The translations under genes and the position numbers were made by a program. The notes beneath the pieces are model-generated. The model searched no databases. It was not told the DNA's origin and saw only the letters and a list, made by a program, of their open reading frames with translations. Shown piece after piece: positions 9,122 through 17,442 of a DNA stretch of 63,760 bases. Source of the stretch: Vicinamibacteria bacterium (GTDB lineage: Bacteria; Acidobacteriota; Vicinamibacteria; Vicinamibacterales; UBA8438); contig JAJEFC010000431.1 in the NCBI GenBank assembly GCA_022820675.1, forward strand, positions 1 to 63,760, written 5' to 3'. Numbering within the stretch: position 1 is the first letter of the stretch; the number at the start of each line of letters is the position of its first letter.

Positions 9122-9271
9122 CCCGACAGACCGCTTCGCCCTGGTCGCGGCCACCTGAGTCGACCGCCTCGACCCCCGTCCCGTGAATGCCGTTGGGCAA
9201 GCCCGCGGCGGGCGGACGCGCCCGGTAGACCCGCCTTGGACCGCCTTGGAGCGAGGGCCGGCGACCGGCGC

Positions 9272-9277
9272 TATAAT
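9272..9277 (+). promoter_or_regulatory. Consensus TATAAT -10, leaderless start of acyltransferase gene
   Basis: A perfect TATAAT ends six bases before the ATG at 9284, and no Shine-Dalgarno lies between. A weak TTGGAG is at 9246-9251. The mRNA is expected to begin at the start codon. Confidence 0.6.
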
Positions 9278-9283
9278 CGCGGC

Positions 9284-10471
9284 ATGGCGACTCGGGCGAC
9301 AGCCACGGGCTCGCCGCCGAGACTCGACGACGGCGGACCCGGAGCCGGCGGGCTCGCGGCGCCCAGATTCCACGATCTGGACGCGCTGCGCGGGTTCGCC
9401 ATGCTGCTGGGCATCCTGCTGCACGCCGGGGTCTTCCTCGTACCCGTCGACTTCTGGCCCGTGCACGAGGCATACGCCTACGAGACGGCGCCGGAAGCCA
9501 ACGTCTACGCCTGGTTCCTCTCCATCATCCACGGCTTCCGGATGCCGCTGTTCTTCCTCGTCAGCGGCTTCTTCTCGGCGATGCTGTGGCAGTCGCGGGG
9601 CCTCGACCGCCTCGCCCGGCACCGCCTCGAGCGGGTCGGCCTGCCGCTGCTTGTGGGCGCGTTCACCGTCGTGCCGGCCATCGGGTGGGTCGAGCCGGGC
9701 GACTACTCGCTGCTCGATTGGCCGCTGGCGTGGGTGGACGGGCTGGAGCATCTCTGGTTCCTCTGGTACCTGCTGCTCCTGGTGACGGGGCTCGTCGCCG
9801 CCGCCCGCCTGGGCCTCGCGTTCCGCCACCCGGCGTGGTGGCTGCTCCTGCCCCTCGCGCTCGCGCCGCAATACGCGATGCACGAGCAGGCGTTCGGGCC
9901 CGACACCGCCGACCGCCTGGTCCCGGCCGGCCGCGTCCTCGCCTACTACGCCATCTTCTTCGCGTTCGGGGTGTTCTTCCGGCAGCGCAACCTCGCCGTG
10001 CGGCGGTGGTGGACGGTCTTCCTGGCCCCCGCGCTGCTGCTGCTCCTGCCGGCCGGCGTCATGCTCCTGTACGACGCGACGTTCCCTTACGCGGGTGAGC
10101 CTTGGGCGTGGGGGGTGGCCGCCGTCGTGCAGGTCGCCTTCGCGTGGCTGATGTGCTTCGGCGCGATGGGCCTCTTCCGCTGGATCGCCTCGGAGGAGCG
10201 ATTCTGGGTGCGGTACCTGTCGGATGCGTCCTATTGGCTTTACCTGACGCATCTGCCGCTCGTGATCGGCGCGCAGCGGCTGGTCGTGGACTGGCCGGTC
10301 AGCGTCCACCTGAAGTTCGTCATGATCAACGTCGCGGTCGTCGCGGTTCTGCTCGTCGCCTACCAGACGGGCGTTCGCTACACCGCGATCGGAACGATGC
10401 TGAACGGGCCGCGCGTACCCCGCCCCGCGCCGCCGGGCCGCCCGCTCGTGCCCCGAACGCAGGCCGGGTAG
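9284..10471 (+). CDS. Acyltransferase 3 family membrane protein (MdoC/OafA-like)
   Basis: The 395-residue product carries FHDLDALRGFAMLLGILLHA near its N-terminus, the acyltransferase-3 signature with the conserved arginine and histidine, followed by about ten membrane segments and GFRMPLFFLVSGFFSAML. SDASYWLYLTHLPLVIGAQ near the C-terminus matches the closing motif of glucan-modifying MdoC-type members. It likely transfers acyl groups to an envelope glycan or lipid; the acceptor cannot be read from sequence. ATG at 9284 was preferred over the in-frame ATG at 9236 because the consensus -10 box lies between them and conservation starts after 9284. Confidence 0.88.
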   Translation: MATRATATGSPPRLDDGGPGAGGLAAPRFHDLDALRGFAMLLGILLHAGVFLVPVDFWPVHEAYAYETAPEANVYAWFLSIIHGFRMPLFFLVSGFFSAMLWQSRGLDRLARHRLERVGLPLLVGAFTVVPAIGWVEPGDYSLLDWPLAWVDGLEHLWFLWYLLLLVTGLVAAARLGLAFRHPAWWLLLPLALAPQYAMHEQAFGPDTADRLVPAGRVLAYYAIFFAFGVFFRQRNLAVRRWWTVFLAPALLLLLPAGVMLLYDATFPYAGEPWAWGVAAVVQVAFAWLMCFGAMGLFRWIASEERFWVRYLSDASYWLYLTHLPLVIGAQRLVVDWPVSVHLKFVMINVAVVAVLLVAYQTGVRYTAIGTMLNGPRVPRPAPPGRPLVPRTQAG

Positions 10472-10745
10472 GAGTCCGCGCCGTGGAACGGCGCTGCCTC
10501 CAGAGGAGACGCAGACTCCCTGGAGGGCGGTTGGGCGCCCAGCGGAGCAGCAGGCGACGATGGGCGGGCCAGGAGTCTGCGTCGTGGAACGGCGCCGCCC
10601 CCGGAGATGTTCTGGACCCCGGGGTGAAAGGAGCGCATCCGCACAAACGCCGCGATGGCGTCGGTAATGGAGTGCTCCTCCAGGAGGCGCAAGACTCCCG
10701 TGGGTTGGTCGGGCGCCCGGCAGAGCCGAAGGCGACGATGGGCGT
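10471..10745. repeat. Intergenic repeat cluster in the 474-base gap before the TonB receptor
   Basis: Two repeat types alternate. GGAGTCYGCGYCGTGGAACG followed by GCGCYGCC occurs at 10471 and 10572. A second unit ending in GGCGACGATGGGCG occurs at about 10553-10566 and 10732-10745, each time preceded by a GGGCGCCC-type palindrome. A related GGAGTTCTGCGTCG lies at 55881 in another gap. No gene is supported between 10472 and 10945; apparent open frames there are driven by GC content. Confidence 0.6.
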
Positions 10746-10945
10746 ACCAGCGACCCGGGTGGAACGGCACGTGCGGGCGGCGCGGCTGCGCCGGCAGGGC
10801 AGCATCCTCGACTCGCCGAACTCCGGGCGGTTCGGCCGAACACAGGCGGAGGCGTCGGCGAGGGTTGGCGGACCAGGAGCCGGCGCCGCGGACACGACCC
10901 GGGACGCGTGATGGGCATGGTCCTGGAAACCCGCTGGAGGCAAGC

Positions 10946-13492
10946 ATGACTCGTTACATGAGTGCGCTCATCCTGTTCGCGTTGGCCCTGTCGCCCGTCG
11001 CGGCGGCGGCGCAGGACGGCGGCATCGCCGGCCGCGTCGTCGACGAGACGGGGGCCGTGCTGCCCGGCGCGACGGTCTCTCTCAGCGGTCCGGGCGAGGC
11101 TCGCGTCGCGCAGACCGACAGCAACGGCGACTACGAGTTCCCGGCCCTGCCCCCCGGCGACTACACCCTGACGGCGGGGCTGTCCGGATTCTCGGACGCG
11201 ACCCTGGACGTCGTCGTGGCCGACGCCTTCGTCGAAGCCCCGCCCCTCGTGCTCGCCATCGCGAGCTTCGGCGACACGGTGGTCGTCACCGCCTCGCGCA
11301 CCGAGGTCCGGGTGGTCGACGCGCCGGTCACCACCTCGGTCGTCCCCTCCGCGACCCTGGAGACCACGGCCAGCACCAACGTCGGCGAGGCCCTCCGCTC
11401 GGTGCCCGGCGTCAACGTCATCCAGCTCTCGGCCCGGGACGTCCAGGTGACGAGCCGGCAGTCCACCGGGCCCCTCGCCAACTCGCAGCTCGTGCTGATG
11501 GACGGCCGCAGCATCTACCTCGACTTCTTCGGCCTCGTGCTCTGGGACACGCTGCCCGCCAACCAGGGCGACATCGAGCAGATCGAGGTCGTCCGCGGGC
11601 CGGCGTCGGCGACGTGGGGGGCGAACGCGATGACCGGCGCCGTCAACATCATCACCAGGCCGCCGCGGGACTCGGTCGGCACGACGGTGAGCATGAGCGG
11701 CGGCTGGATCGACCGCGAGGCGGGGTCGACGCTCGGGCAGGGGACGGGAACGATGTTCGGCGCCAACGCGACGGTCACCCGGGCGCCGAGCGACACCCTC
11801 GCCTACCGCATCAGCGCCGGCTACTTCCAGTCCGACGCGTTTCCCCGCCCCACCGGCACGGTGCCGGTGGTCGAGGATCCGCGGGTCCCGGGCCGGATGG
11901 TGGGCGGCGCGACGTATCCGCTCGACGGGGCCGGGCCGTTCGGCGCCGCGTTCGCGAACCGGGGCACGAGCCAGCCCAAGTTCGACGTGCGGGTGGACCA
12001 GGAGGTCGCGAACGGCGGGCAGCTCTCGTACTCGGGCGGGGTCGCCGGCACCGAGGGCCTCTCGCACAGCGGGGTCGGGCCGTTCGACATCCAGCGCGGG
12101 TCGTACGTGGGCTACGGCAAGGTGGGTTACACCCGGGGCGACTTCCGGCTCCAGGCCTTCACCAACATCATGAACGGCGACGCGCCGAACCTCCTGCTCG
12201 CGGACCCCGCCACCGGCCAGCCCGTGCAGCTCGGGTTCAAGGGCAACACGTTCGACGTCGAGCTCGGCAACTCGTCGTTCCTCGGCGACCGGAACCTGCT
12301 GACCTACGGCGGCAACGTGCGCCGGAACACCTTCGACATCACCATCGCGCCGGAGGCGCCCGACCGCCTCGAGGTCGGCGCCTACCTGCAGGACGAGATC
12401 TTCTTCGACCGCTTCCGCCTCGTCCTCGGAGGGCGGGTCGACAAGTTCGGCAGCGTGTCGACCCCGGCCTTCTCCCCTCGCGTGTCGCTGATGTTCAAGC
12501 CCGGCGTCGACCACTCGGTGACCGTCTCCTACAACCGGGCGTTCCGGTCGCCGTCGATCATCAACAACTTCCTCGACATGAACGTCGTCTTCCCCGTCGA
12601 CCTGAGCGGGCTCGCGGTGTTCCGGCCCCTGCTGCCGTTGCTGCTGCCGCCCGGGCTGCCGCCGCAGGTCGCCCAGGGGGCGCTGATGCAGCTCGAGCAG
12701 CAGCTCGACCAGACCACGTCCCAGCCGTTCCCGCTGGTGACGCGGTCGCTCGGCAGCGACCTGCCGCTCGGCTCGACGCCGCGCGCGGACCTCACGGAAG
12801 AGTCGCTGACCGCCTACGAGCTCAGCTACACGGGGACCTTCGGCAGCACGACGGCCGGCGCCGCCGTCTACCTGAACCGCCGCGACACCCCCATCGCCTT
12901 CACCGAGCTGGCGCCGAACGTCGACCCCTACACGGCGGAGAACCCGCCGCCGGGATGGGTGCTCCCGCCGCAGGTGCTCACGTTCATGTCGGCCGTGGCC
13001 GGCGTCGACCTGCCGCGCACGGCGTTCACCTACGCGAACCTGGGGCCGACGCGGCAGGTGGGGGCCGAGCTGTGGTTCGACCAGCGCATCTCGCGCTCGA
13101 CCTCGGCCTGGTTCAACTACTCGTGGCAGGCCGAGCCCGAGATCCTCGACTCGGACGACCCGCTCCTGCCCCAATTCCTGCCCGAGGAGCTGACCCTGCC
13201 CCCGACCCACCGCGTGAACATCGGCGCGTCGCTGAACGGCACTCGTTTCCTCGGGAACGCGTCCATCAGCATGGCCACCGCCGCCTTCTGGTCGGACGTG
13301 CTCACGCCGGCCTTCCATGGCTACACGGACGGCTACACGATGGTGAACGGCAGCTTCGGCGTGCGGTGGAACAACGGGGCCGTCACGACACTGCTGAAGG
13401 TGACGAACCTCCTCAACCAGAGCATCCAGCAGCACATCTTCGGCGACATCCTGCGGCGCACGGTCGTCGGCGAGGTGCGGTTCAGCCTGTAG
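10946..13492 (+). CDS. TonB-dependent outer-membrane receptor with carboxypeptidase-regulatory domain
   Basis: The 848-residue product has a signal peptide (1-22, ending AAAAQ), a carboxypeptidase-regulatory-like domain (about 24-85, GGIAGRVVDETGAVLPGATV), a plug domain (about 115-230 with DVQVTSRQS, IEQIEVVRGPASATWGANAM and GAVNIITR), and a 22-strand type barrel to the end, closing with EVRFSL as outer-membrane proteins do. It should import a substrate using TonB energy; the ligand cannot be told from sequence. GGAGG five bases before ATG 10946 sets the start. It stands alone: the next gene is on the opposite strand, so no enzyme hints at the substrate. Confidence 0.93.
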   Translation: MTRYMSALILFALALSPVAAAAQDGGIAGRVVDETGAVLPGATVSLSGPGEARVAQTDSNGDYEFPALPPGDYTLTAGLSGFSDATLDVVVADAFVEAPPLVLAIASFGDTVVVTASRTEVRVVDAPVTTSVVPSATLETTASTNVGEALRSVPGVNVIQLSARDVQVTSRQSTGPLANSQLVLMDGRSIYLDFFGLVLWDTLPANQGDIEQIEVVRGPASATWGANAMTGAVNIITRPPRDSVGTTVSMSGGWIDREAGSTLGQGTGTMFGANATVTRAPSDTLAYRISAGYFQSDAFPRPTGTVPVVEDPRVPGRMVGGATYPLDGAGPFGAAFANRGTSQPKFDVRVDQEVANGGQLSYSGGVAGTEGLSHSGVGPFDIQRGSYVGYGKVGYTRGDFRLQAFTNIMNGDAPNLLLADPATGQPVQLGFKGNTFDVELGNSSFLGDRNLLTYGGNVRRNTFDITIAPEAPDRLEVGAYLQDEIFFDRFRLVLGGRVDKFGSVSTPAFSPRVSLMFKPGVDHSVTVSYNRAFRSPSIINNFLDMNVVFPVDLSGLAVFRPLLPLLLPPGLPPQVAQGALMQLEQQLDQTTSQPFPLVTRSLGSDLPLGSTPRADLTEESLTAYELSYTGTFGSTTAGAAVYLNRRDTPIAFTELAPNVDPYTAENPPPGWVLPPQVLTFMSAVAGVDLPRTAFTYANLGPTRQVGAELWFDQRISRSTSAWFNYSWQAEPEILDSDDPLLPQFLPEELTLPPTHRVNIGASLNGTRFLGNASISMATAAFWSDVLTPAFHGYTDGYTMVNGSFGVRWNNGAVTTLLKVTNLLNQSIQQHIFGDILRRTVVGEVRFSL

Positions 13493-13582
13493 CGGATTGG
13501 CGTCTCCGACGGGAGGGCCCGACTGGGGCCGAGGGTCTTCGAATCGGCGGGAGGTTGGCGTACGGAATCGGGCGGTACGGAA

Positions 13583-13825
13583 TCACGCGGGAGGGCTGGC
13601 GTAACTCTCGGCGGCCGGCTCGCGCAGGGGCGGGGGCGGGCTCGACCAGCGGGTGAGGCAGCTCTCGAGCCGGTGGTGGCATGCGGTGCAACCGGTGCCG
13701 GCCTCGGTCGCGCGGATGAGCTCGCAGACGGTCCGGACGCCGCACCCCTCGACCGCCTCGCGCAACCGGCGCTCGGTGACCTGCAGGCACGCGCAGACGA
13801 TGCGCTCCTGTTCCACTCTCTCCAT
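13583..13825 (-). CDS. BFD-type [2Fe-2S] protein (bacterioferritin-associated ferredoxin-like)
   Basis: The 80-residue protein shows the BFD [2Fe-2S] pattern: C11-x-C13 (IVCACLQV) and C46-x2-C49 (GTGCTACHHR), separated by a short helical segment. In the family, Bfd passes electrons to bacterioferritin to release stored iron, and the same fold occurs as a domain of nitrite reductase. Here it stands alone, about the length of a free Bfd with a proline-rich tail of 20 residues. TATGAT lies 11 bases before the ATG and overlaps an iron-box-like sequence. It converges with the TonB receptor gene, leaving 90 bases between their ends. No bacterioferritin gene is in the window. Confidence 0.82.
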   Translation of the reverse strand: MERVEQERIVCACLQVTERRLREAVEGCGVRTVCELIRATEAGTGCTACHHRLESCLTRWSSPPPPLREPAAESYASPPA

Positions 13826-13836
13826 GGACGGGGCCT

Positions 13837-13869
13837 ATCATAGCACGCCTGAGAATGAGACGCGATCTC
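13837..13869 (-). promoter_or_regulatory. Promoter of the BFD-like gene with a possible iron-responsive operator
   Basis: On the minus strand TATGAT (13842-13837) serves as -10. Just upstream, read on the plus strand, are TGAGAATGAGA (13850-13860) and GAGA-CGCGA-TCTC (13857-13869). The first resembles one half of a Fur box, and the site sits in the -10/-35 spacer where a repressor would block RNA polymerase. The match is partial. Confidence 0.35.
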
Positions 13870-14104
13870 AAGCCTGCTTTTCGTGGGTCGGATCGGAACG
13901 TGCTCGCCGGTGACGAACGTCACCATCGGCGCCACGGTCGAGGTGCCCCCCCGGCATCCGCCCGTCCCGCGAGGGAGGCCGATCGCCTCGGGGGCGATCC
14001 CGCCCCGCGACCGGCGAGGTCCCGCCCATCCGGCGTGACGGTCCGGGTGGGACCCGACGTCCGTCGCCCTCGTTGTGCGGCGACGCCAGCGACCGGGCGG
14101 GTGG

Positions 14105-14110
14105 TAGAAT
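14105..14110 (+). promoter_or_regulatory. TAGAAT -10 upstream of the Uma2 locus
   Basis: TAGAAT is followed after 19 bases by AAGGAG and the ATG at 14143, a normal leadered start. The rest of the 317-base gap from 13826 holds only GC-rich sequence with small inverted repeats and no supported gene. Confidence 0.4.
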
Positions 14111-14142
14111 CCGGATCCGACACCGCAAGGAGAGCGATCGAT

Positions 14143-14226
14143 ATGAACAGCCGACTGCACCCCGGATGCAGCCGGATTTCGGCGGTTCATGCGTTGGGCA
14201 CGTGGCAAGGCAATTCACTTTCGTGA
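14143..14226 (+). CDS. Possible 27-residue leader peptide
   Basis: ATG at 14143 has the best ribosome binding site in the area (AAGGAGAGCGATCGAT before the ATG) and follows a TAGAAT box. The frame closes after 27 codons (MNSRLHPGCSRISAVHAL...), 25 bases before the GTG of the Uma2 gene. The peptide resembles nothing known. It may be a translated leader for the downstream gene, or the real Uma2 start may have been displaced from this site by a frameshift. No homology supports it. Confidence 0.3.
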   Translation: MNSRLHPGCSRISAVHALGTWQGNSLS

Positions 14227-14251
14227 CCATGGAGAACGCCGAGGATCGGCC

Positions 14252-14908
14252 GTGACCGACCGTGCAACACGCGTGGAAACGGCGGAGGCCGCTGCACGCG
14301 GCGCCACCCTCGCCCCGACGCAGGAAGAGCTGACCCACCTCGTTCAGGAGGTCCTGCCCCACCAGGGACAGTGGAGCCAGGACGACTACCTCTGGCTCAC
14401 GGACTGCACCAGTCGCTTCATCGAGTTCACGGATGGGCGCATCGAGGTCCTGCCCATGCCGACCGATGAGCATCAGAGCATGCTGGCCCACCTGTACGAG
14501 GTCTTGTCCACCTTCTTGCGAGACCGCGGCGGGACGGTCCTTTGCGCGCCCCTTCGACTCCGCATCCGCGAGGGCAAGTTCCGTGAGCCCGATCTCGTGG
14601 TGATTCGCGACGCGGGCGACACGCGGCGGCAGAGCCGCTTCTGGCTGGGGGCGGATCTCGTGGTCGAGATCGTGAGCCCCGATCACCCTGCGCGCGATCT
14701 GGTCGACAAACGCCGCGACTACGCCGAGGCGCGGATCCCCGAGTACTGGATCGTCGACCCTCGGAGCCACACCGTCACCGTCCTCGAGCTCGACGGCGCG
14801 GCATACGTCGTGCGCGGAGTCCATGCGCGCGGCGCGCGCGCCGAATCGGCGTCGCTGGACGGACTGACGGTCGACGTAAGCGCGGTATTCGACTCCGCCG
14901 GGTCATGA
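14252..14908 (+). CDS. Uma2 family (DUF820) PD-(D/E)XK-fold protein
   Basis: The 218-residue product has the Uma2 layout: YLWLTDCTSRFIEFTDGRIEVLP at the start, then REPDLVVIRDA (the aspartate of the nuclease-like fold), LVVEIVSPDHPARDLVDKR (E-x-V in place of the usual ExK, then the family's DxxxKR) and IPEYWIVDPRSHTVTV. Uma2 proteins are very common in cyanobacteria and other complex genomes; they are thought to be nucleases of mobile or defence type, though function is unproven. GTG at 14252 (GAGG upstream) fits the usual family length; an in-frame ATG at 14189 would add 21 residues without family character. Confidence 0.8.
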   Translation: MTDRATRVETAEAAARGATLAPTQEELTHLVQEVLPHQGQWSQDDYLWLTDCTSRFIEFTDGRIEVLPMPTDEHQSMLAHLYEVLSTFLRDRGGTVLCAPLRLRIREGKFREPDLVVIRDAGDTRRQSRFWLGADLVVEIVSPDHPARDLVDKRRDYAEARIPEYWIVDPRSHTVTVLELDGAAYVVRGVHARGARAESASLDGLTVDVSAVFDSAGS

Positions 14909-14976
14909 CGGCCGGGTCATGCCGGCCGGTGATGCTCCACCGGTACCGTCGCCCCGATCCGCGTCGAGACTCGTGT

Positions 14977-15087
14977 AGCATTCACCGGACCGCCGATTGC
15001 CGGGGCTGCGAGCGCGACCTCCTCTGGCCTCTGGCCTGCGGACCGGCGGGTGGCGGAGCATTCACCGGACCGCCGATTGCCGGGGCT
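14977..15087. repeat. Direct repeat, two identical 31-bp copies, period 80
   Basis: AGCATTCACCGGACCGCCGA followed by TTGCCGGGGCT occurs at 14977-15007 and 15057-15087. The second copy reaches into the stop codon of the sugar dehydrogenase gene, so it may serve as that gene's 3' end or reflect a short duplication. Confidence 0.85.
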
Positions 15088-16504
15088 ACGGCACGAGTCG
15101 GCGGATGACCCCGTCGTGCTTGTTGAGCAGGAAGAGCTGGCCCCTGGGCCCGGCGTCGATGCGCACGTCGGCGCGGGTCGTCGGCGTCCGCCCCTGCTCG
15201 ACGTTCTTCGCCTGAATCAACTGCAGGAAGGTGCGAGTCTCGCCCTCGTGCTCGAACAGCACGCGGCGAATCGGGTCCTGGCCGCCCTCGGGCAGCGCGT
15301 CGGCGTCGAGGTGGAAGACCTCGCCGTTGGGTCCGTCGCCGAAGAGCAGCCGGTTCTCGAGCTGCGGGACGGCGTCGTCGCGGTAGACGACGAGCCCGGT
15401 GGCATGCGAGCGCGGCCCCAGCAGCGGGTCGAGCTGCCCGTACTCGGCGACGGGCCAGGCGAGGCCGGGCTCGCCGCGCGGGTCGACCAGGCTCACCTCG
15501 CGGCGGCTGATGAACCGGAAGCTCCCCTCCCAGTCGTTCCAGCCGAGGTTGGCGCCCGACCACACCGGGCTGATCTCCTCGACGATGTTCTGCCCGATGT
15601 CGGCGAGGAACATGTCGCCGTTCCGCGCGTCCCAGGCGAGGCGCTGCGGGTTCCGCACCCCGTAGGCGTAGATCTCGCCGAGGGCGGCATCGTCGTCGCC
15701 CGCGAACGGGTTGTCGGCCGGGATGCCGTAGCGGCCGTTCGCGCTGTTCGAGCCGAGGGGATCGATGCGCAGGACCTTGCCGAAGATCGAGCCGAGGTCC
15801 TGTGAGAGGTCGAGCGGATCGCCGCCGCTGCCGCCGTCCGCCGACCCGACGTAGAGCAGGCCGAAGTCGGGGTCGCCGGGCGCCGCGAGGGGGTTGAACG
15901 CGAGCTGGCCCCCGTTGTGGTTGCCGAACGGCTGCTCGACGCGCATCAGCTCGCGCGGCGGGCCGCCGTCGTAAGCCGGAGCGGCAGCGTCGGCGGCCGT
16001 CCACTCCAACAGGATCGTGTCGTGGGCGTCGCTGCCGCCGCCAGGCACGAAGTCGGCGGGCGGCGCCGTGTTGCTCGAATCGGTCCAGGCGTAGAGCTTG
16101 CCGTACCCCGGCGCGCCGGCCTCGCCGAACTGCGGATGGAGGGCGAAGCTCTGGAACCCGCGCTCGCGGCCCGACGCGTGAACGTCGACCGCCCACCGCG
16201 GATCGGTGAGGTCGAGATAGCGCGTGACCGTCCCGCCGTCGTAGCTGACGGTGTAGACGACGCCCCACATGTCGCTCACGAAGAGCCGGCCGGTGACGGG
16301 CTCGTCGACGAGACGCATCATGCGCGCCGTCTCGCCGCGGAAGTCCGGCAGCGTAGCGAACTCGACGGCGCCGACGGTGATGACGCCGTCGGTCGCCGCA
16401 ATGGGCGCCGAGAACGGATCGTTGCTCGTCTGCGCGCCCGCGACCGAGACGGCCAGCAGCACCGCCCCGGCCGCGGGACCGAGACGCTCTCTCGCGAACG
16501 TCAT
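15086..16504 (-). CDS. PQQ-dependent sugar (glucose/sorbosone) dehydrogenase family, secreted
   Basis: The 472-residue product has a signal peptide (about 1-24) followed by a six-bladed propeller of the soluble glucose dehydrogenase/sorbosone dehydrogenase family: GFQSFALHPQFGEAGAPGYG, NHNGGQLAFNP, YGVRNPQRLAWD, MFLADIGQNIVEEI and GANLGWNDWEGS are characteristic. Members oxidise sugars with PQQ, though many homologues have unknown substrates. The loop DDDAALGEIYAYGVRNP carries the usual metal and PQQ region. ATG at 16504 has GGGGAGG upstream. It starts 14 bases after the MBL-fold gene and is likely in the same operon. Confidence 0.88.
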   Translation of the reverse strand: MTFARERLGPAAGAVLLAVSVAGAQTSNDPFSAPIAATDGVITVGAVEFATLPDFRGETARMMRLVDEPVTGRLFVSDMWGVVYTVSYDGGTVTRYLDLTDPRWAVDVHASGRERGFQSFALHPQFGEAGAPGYGKLYAWTDSSNTAPPADFVPGGGSDAHDTILLEWTAADAAAPAYDGGPPRELMRVEQPFGNHNGGQLAFNPLAAPGDPDFGLLYVGSADGGSGGDPLDLSQDLGSIFGKVLRIDPLGSNSANGRYGIPADNPFAGDDDAALGEIYAYGVRNPQRLAWDARNGDMFLADIGQNIVEEISPVWSGANLGWNDWEGSFRFISRREVSLVDPRGEPGLAWPVAEYGQLDPLLGPRSHATGLVVYRDDAVPQLENRLLFGDGPNGEVFHLDADALPEGGQDPIRRVLFEHEGETRTFLQLIQAKNVEQGRTPTTRADVRIDAGPRGQLFLLNKHDGVIRRLVP

Positions 16505-16518
16505 GGCCCCGCCTCCCC

Positions 16519-17442
16519 TCAGTTGCCGTCGTAGACGTGCTGCACGGTCGTCCGCAGGCTGCCCTCCGGCGCCGCGAAGTCGCTGTACTGGCCCGGCACG
16601 CTGTACGCCGCGACCACCTCGTCCACCGACAGGCCCGCCGCCTGCCCGTGCTGCGCCTTGCTCACGACGTCGTTGAAGAACCCGCTGAAGTCGACGAACT
16701 CGGCCCACGTCACCGGCGTCGGGTTGTGCCCCGGAATGACGGTGTCGACGCCGGAGACGCCCGCGACCGCCTTCTTCAGCGTCTCGCCGAACTCGGTGGC
16801 GCTGCCGTTGCCGTTGGCGACGTCGATGAACGGCAGCCCCTTGCGCTGGAACATGTCGCCGGTGTGCATGGTGCGCGCCTCGCGGAACACCACGAACGTG
16901 TCGCCGTCGGTGTGGCCGCGGCCGAAGTGGTAGAGGTCGATGCGGTCGGCGCCGTTGAAGAGCGACATCCGCTCCGAGTAGGCCAGCTTCGGCAGGTACT
17001 TCGCGTTCTCGCCCTTGAAGGCGTCGCAGTTGGTGACCGGCTGGCAGGTGTCGCGCGACATCTGGGCCAGGGTGTTCTCGTGCACCACGAAGTTCACGGT
17101 GTCGGGCAGCTCGGTGTTGCCGCCGCTGTGGTCGAAGTGGGTGTGGGTGTTGATGACGTGCGTGATCGGCTTGTCGGTCAGCTCGCCCACGGCGGCGATG
17201 ATGTCCTGGCCGTAGCCGTTGATCTTCGTGTCGACGAGGGCGACGCCGTCGGTGGCGATGAAGATGGCGGTGTTCCCGCCGCCGCCCATGCCCTGCACCT
17301 CCGGCGCGTTCCCCAGCACGTAGAGGTTGTCGGTGATCTGCTGCACCGCGAGGGCCGCCCGCTCGTCCTGCGCCTGGTACGCCGCTCCTGTCAGGACCAC
17401 GCCGATTGCCGTGAGCGTGGCCAGGTATCTGCTTCGTTTCAT
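16519..17442 (-). CDS. Secreted metallo-beta-lactamase-fold hydrolase
   Basis: The 307-residue product has a signal peptide (MKRSRYLATLTAIGVVLTGA) and the zinc-binding HTHFDHSGG motif near residues 101-109, plus downstream metal ligands GRGHTDGDTFV, MHTGDMF and IPGHNP. This matches MBL-fold hydrolases of the broad quinoprotein relay/SoxH-like group; the substrate is unknown. Export and coupling with a PQQ sugar dehydrogenase 14 bases downstream suggest a joint envelope role. ATG at 17442 follows GAGGAGAG closely. Confidence 0.88.
   Translation of the reverse strand: MKRSRYLATLTAIGVVLTGAAYQAQDERAALAVQQITDNLYVLGNAPEVQGMGGGGNTAIFIATDGVALVDTKINGYGQDIIAAVGELTDKPITHVINTHTHFDHSGGNTELPDTVNFVVHENTLAQMSRDTCQPVTNCDAFKGENAKYLPKLAYSERMSLFNGADRIDLYHFGRGHTDGDTFVVFREARTMHTGDMFQRKGLPFIDVANGNGSATEFGETLKKAVAGVSGVDTVIPGHNPTPVTWAEFVDFSGFFNDVVSKAQHGQAAGLSVDEVVAAYSVPGQYSDFAAPEGSLRTTVQHVYDGN

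Noticed and set aside
7421..13435. A 2,004-codon open frame on the minus strand across the DUF418, acyltransferase and TonB genes.
   Set aside because: It is antisense to three well-supported genes, rich in Arg/Gly/Pro/His and without any domain; long open antisense frames are expected at this G+C content.
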